Part shown: in pieces, positions 5,239-5,256 of the stretch
Position numbering within the stretch: position 1 is the first letter of the stretch
How the letters are laid out: each line of letters opens with the position of its first letter
Position numbers and translations under genes: made by a program
Notes under the pieces: generated by a model
Told to the model about the DNA's origin: nothing
The model's database searches: none
The model's input: the letters and a program-made list of their open reading frames with translations, nothing else
Assembly: GCA_919901875.1 (NCBI GenBank)
Contig: CAKKQG010000255.1
Span: forward strand, 6,449-11,704
Length of the DNA stretch: 5,256 nucleotides
Direction of reading: 5' to 3'
From: Anaerolineales bacterium
Lineage (GTDB): Bacteria > Chloroflexota > Anaerolineae > Anaerolineales > VGOW01

Positions 5239-5256
5239 CTTCCAACTTCCAACTTC
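5188..5256. repeat. AACTTCC-type heptamer array
   Basis: Nine complete 7-bp units and a 6-base partial unit run without any break in register to the window edge. The commonest forms are AACTTCC and AACTTCA, with variants such as AATCTCA. The array begins within the zinc-finger gene, supplies its stop codon (TAA, 5236-5238) and continues beyond it. Only one orientation is seen; an inverse arm, if present, would be past the window end. Confidence 0.85.

Overview
The window looks like a piece of a Chloroflexota (Anaerolineae-like) chromosome. This is an inference from three things: the style of the genes (a CpXC zinc-binding protein with a long helical tail, a soluble GAF-PAS histidine kinase, a lipoprotein with a Pro/Thr/Ala linker), TATAAT-type -10 boxes, and intergenic DNA rich in short periodic repeats. 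No rRNA, tRNA, insertion sequence or CRISPR array is visible. Five of the six genes lie on the minus strand, so they are read from right to left.

Right part (about 3810-5256): a short plus-strand gene encodes a YgiT/MqsA-type zinc-finger protein whose C-terminal tail runs into a 7-bp periodic repeat. Divergent from it, a two-gene minus-strand unit encodes a 147-aa protein with a PepSY-like hairpin motif and, with a 4-bp ATGA overlap, a small C39-like cysteine peptidase with its full set of active-site residues. This unit is bracketed by two identical 39-bp direct repeats (3811-3849 and 4902-4940), each carrying a minus-strand TATAAT box. It therefore looks like a cassette, or a duplicated promoter.

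Middle part (712-3808): the histidine kinase gene is followed by the CpXC gene, probably as one transcription unit. Each is preceded by a hairpin element built from two arms of exactly five 7-bp units in opposite orientation (3731-3808 and 2073-2165). The elements abut the start codons and leave no visible Shine-Dalgarno sequence.

Left part (43-666): after a weak terminator comes a lipoprotein with a thioredoxin fold. It appears as two ORFs only because of an in-frame TGA. That TGA sits exactly where the first cysteine of the WCxxC active site should be (W-TGA-S-T-C-K), and the frame continues through an intact thioredoxin C-terminal half. A perfect 7-bp stem with a GUU loop follows 20 nt after the TGA, which fits the general layout of a bacterial SECIS element. 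The best reading is one 180-aa selenoprotein with a UxxC redox centre, anchored outside the cytoplasmic membrane. This is the most striking observation in the window. The alternative, a nonsense mutation of a Cys codon, cannot be excluded from one sequence.
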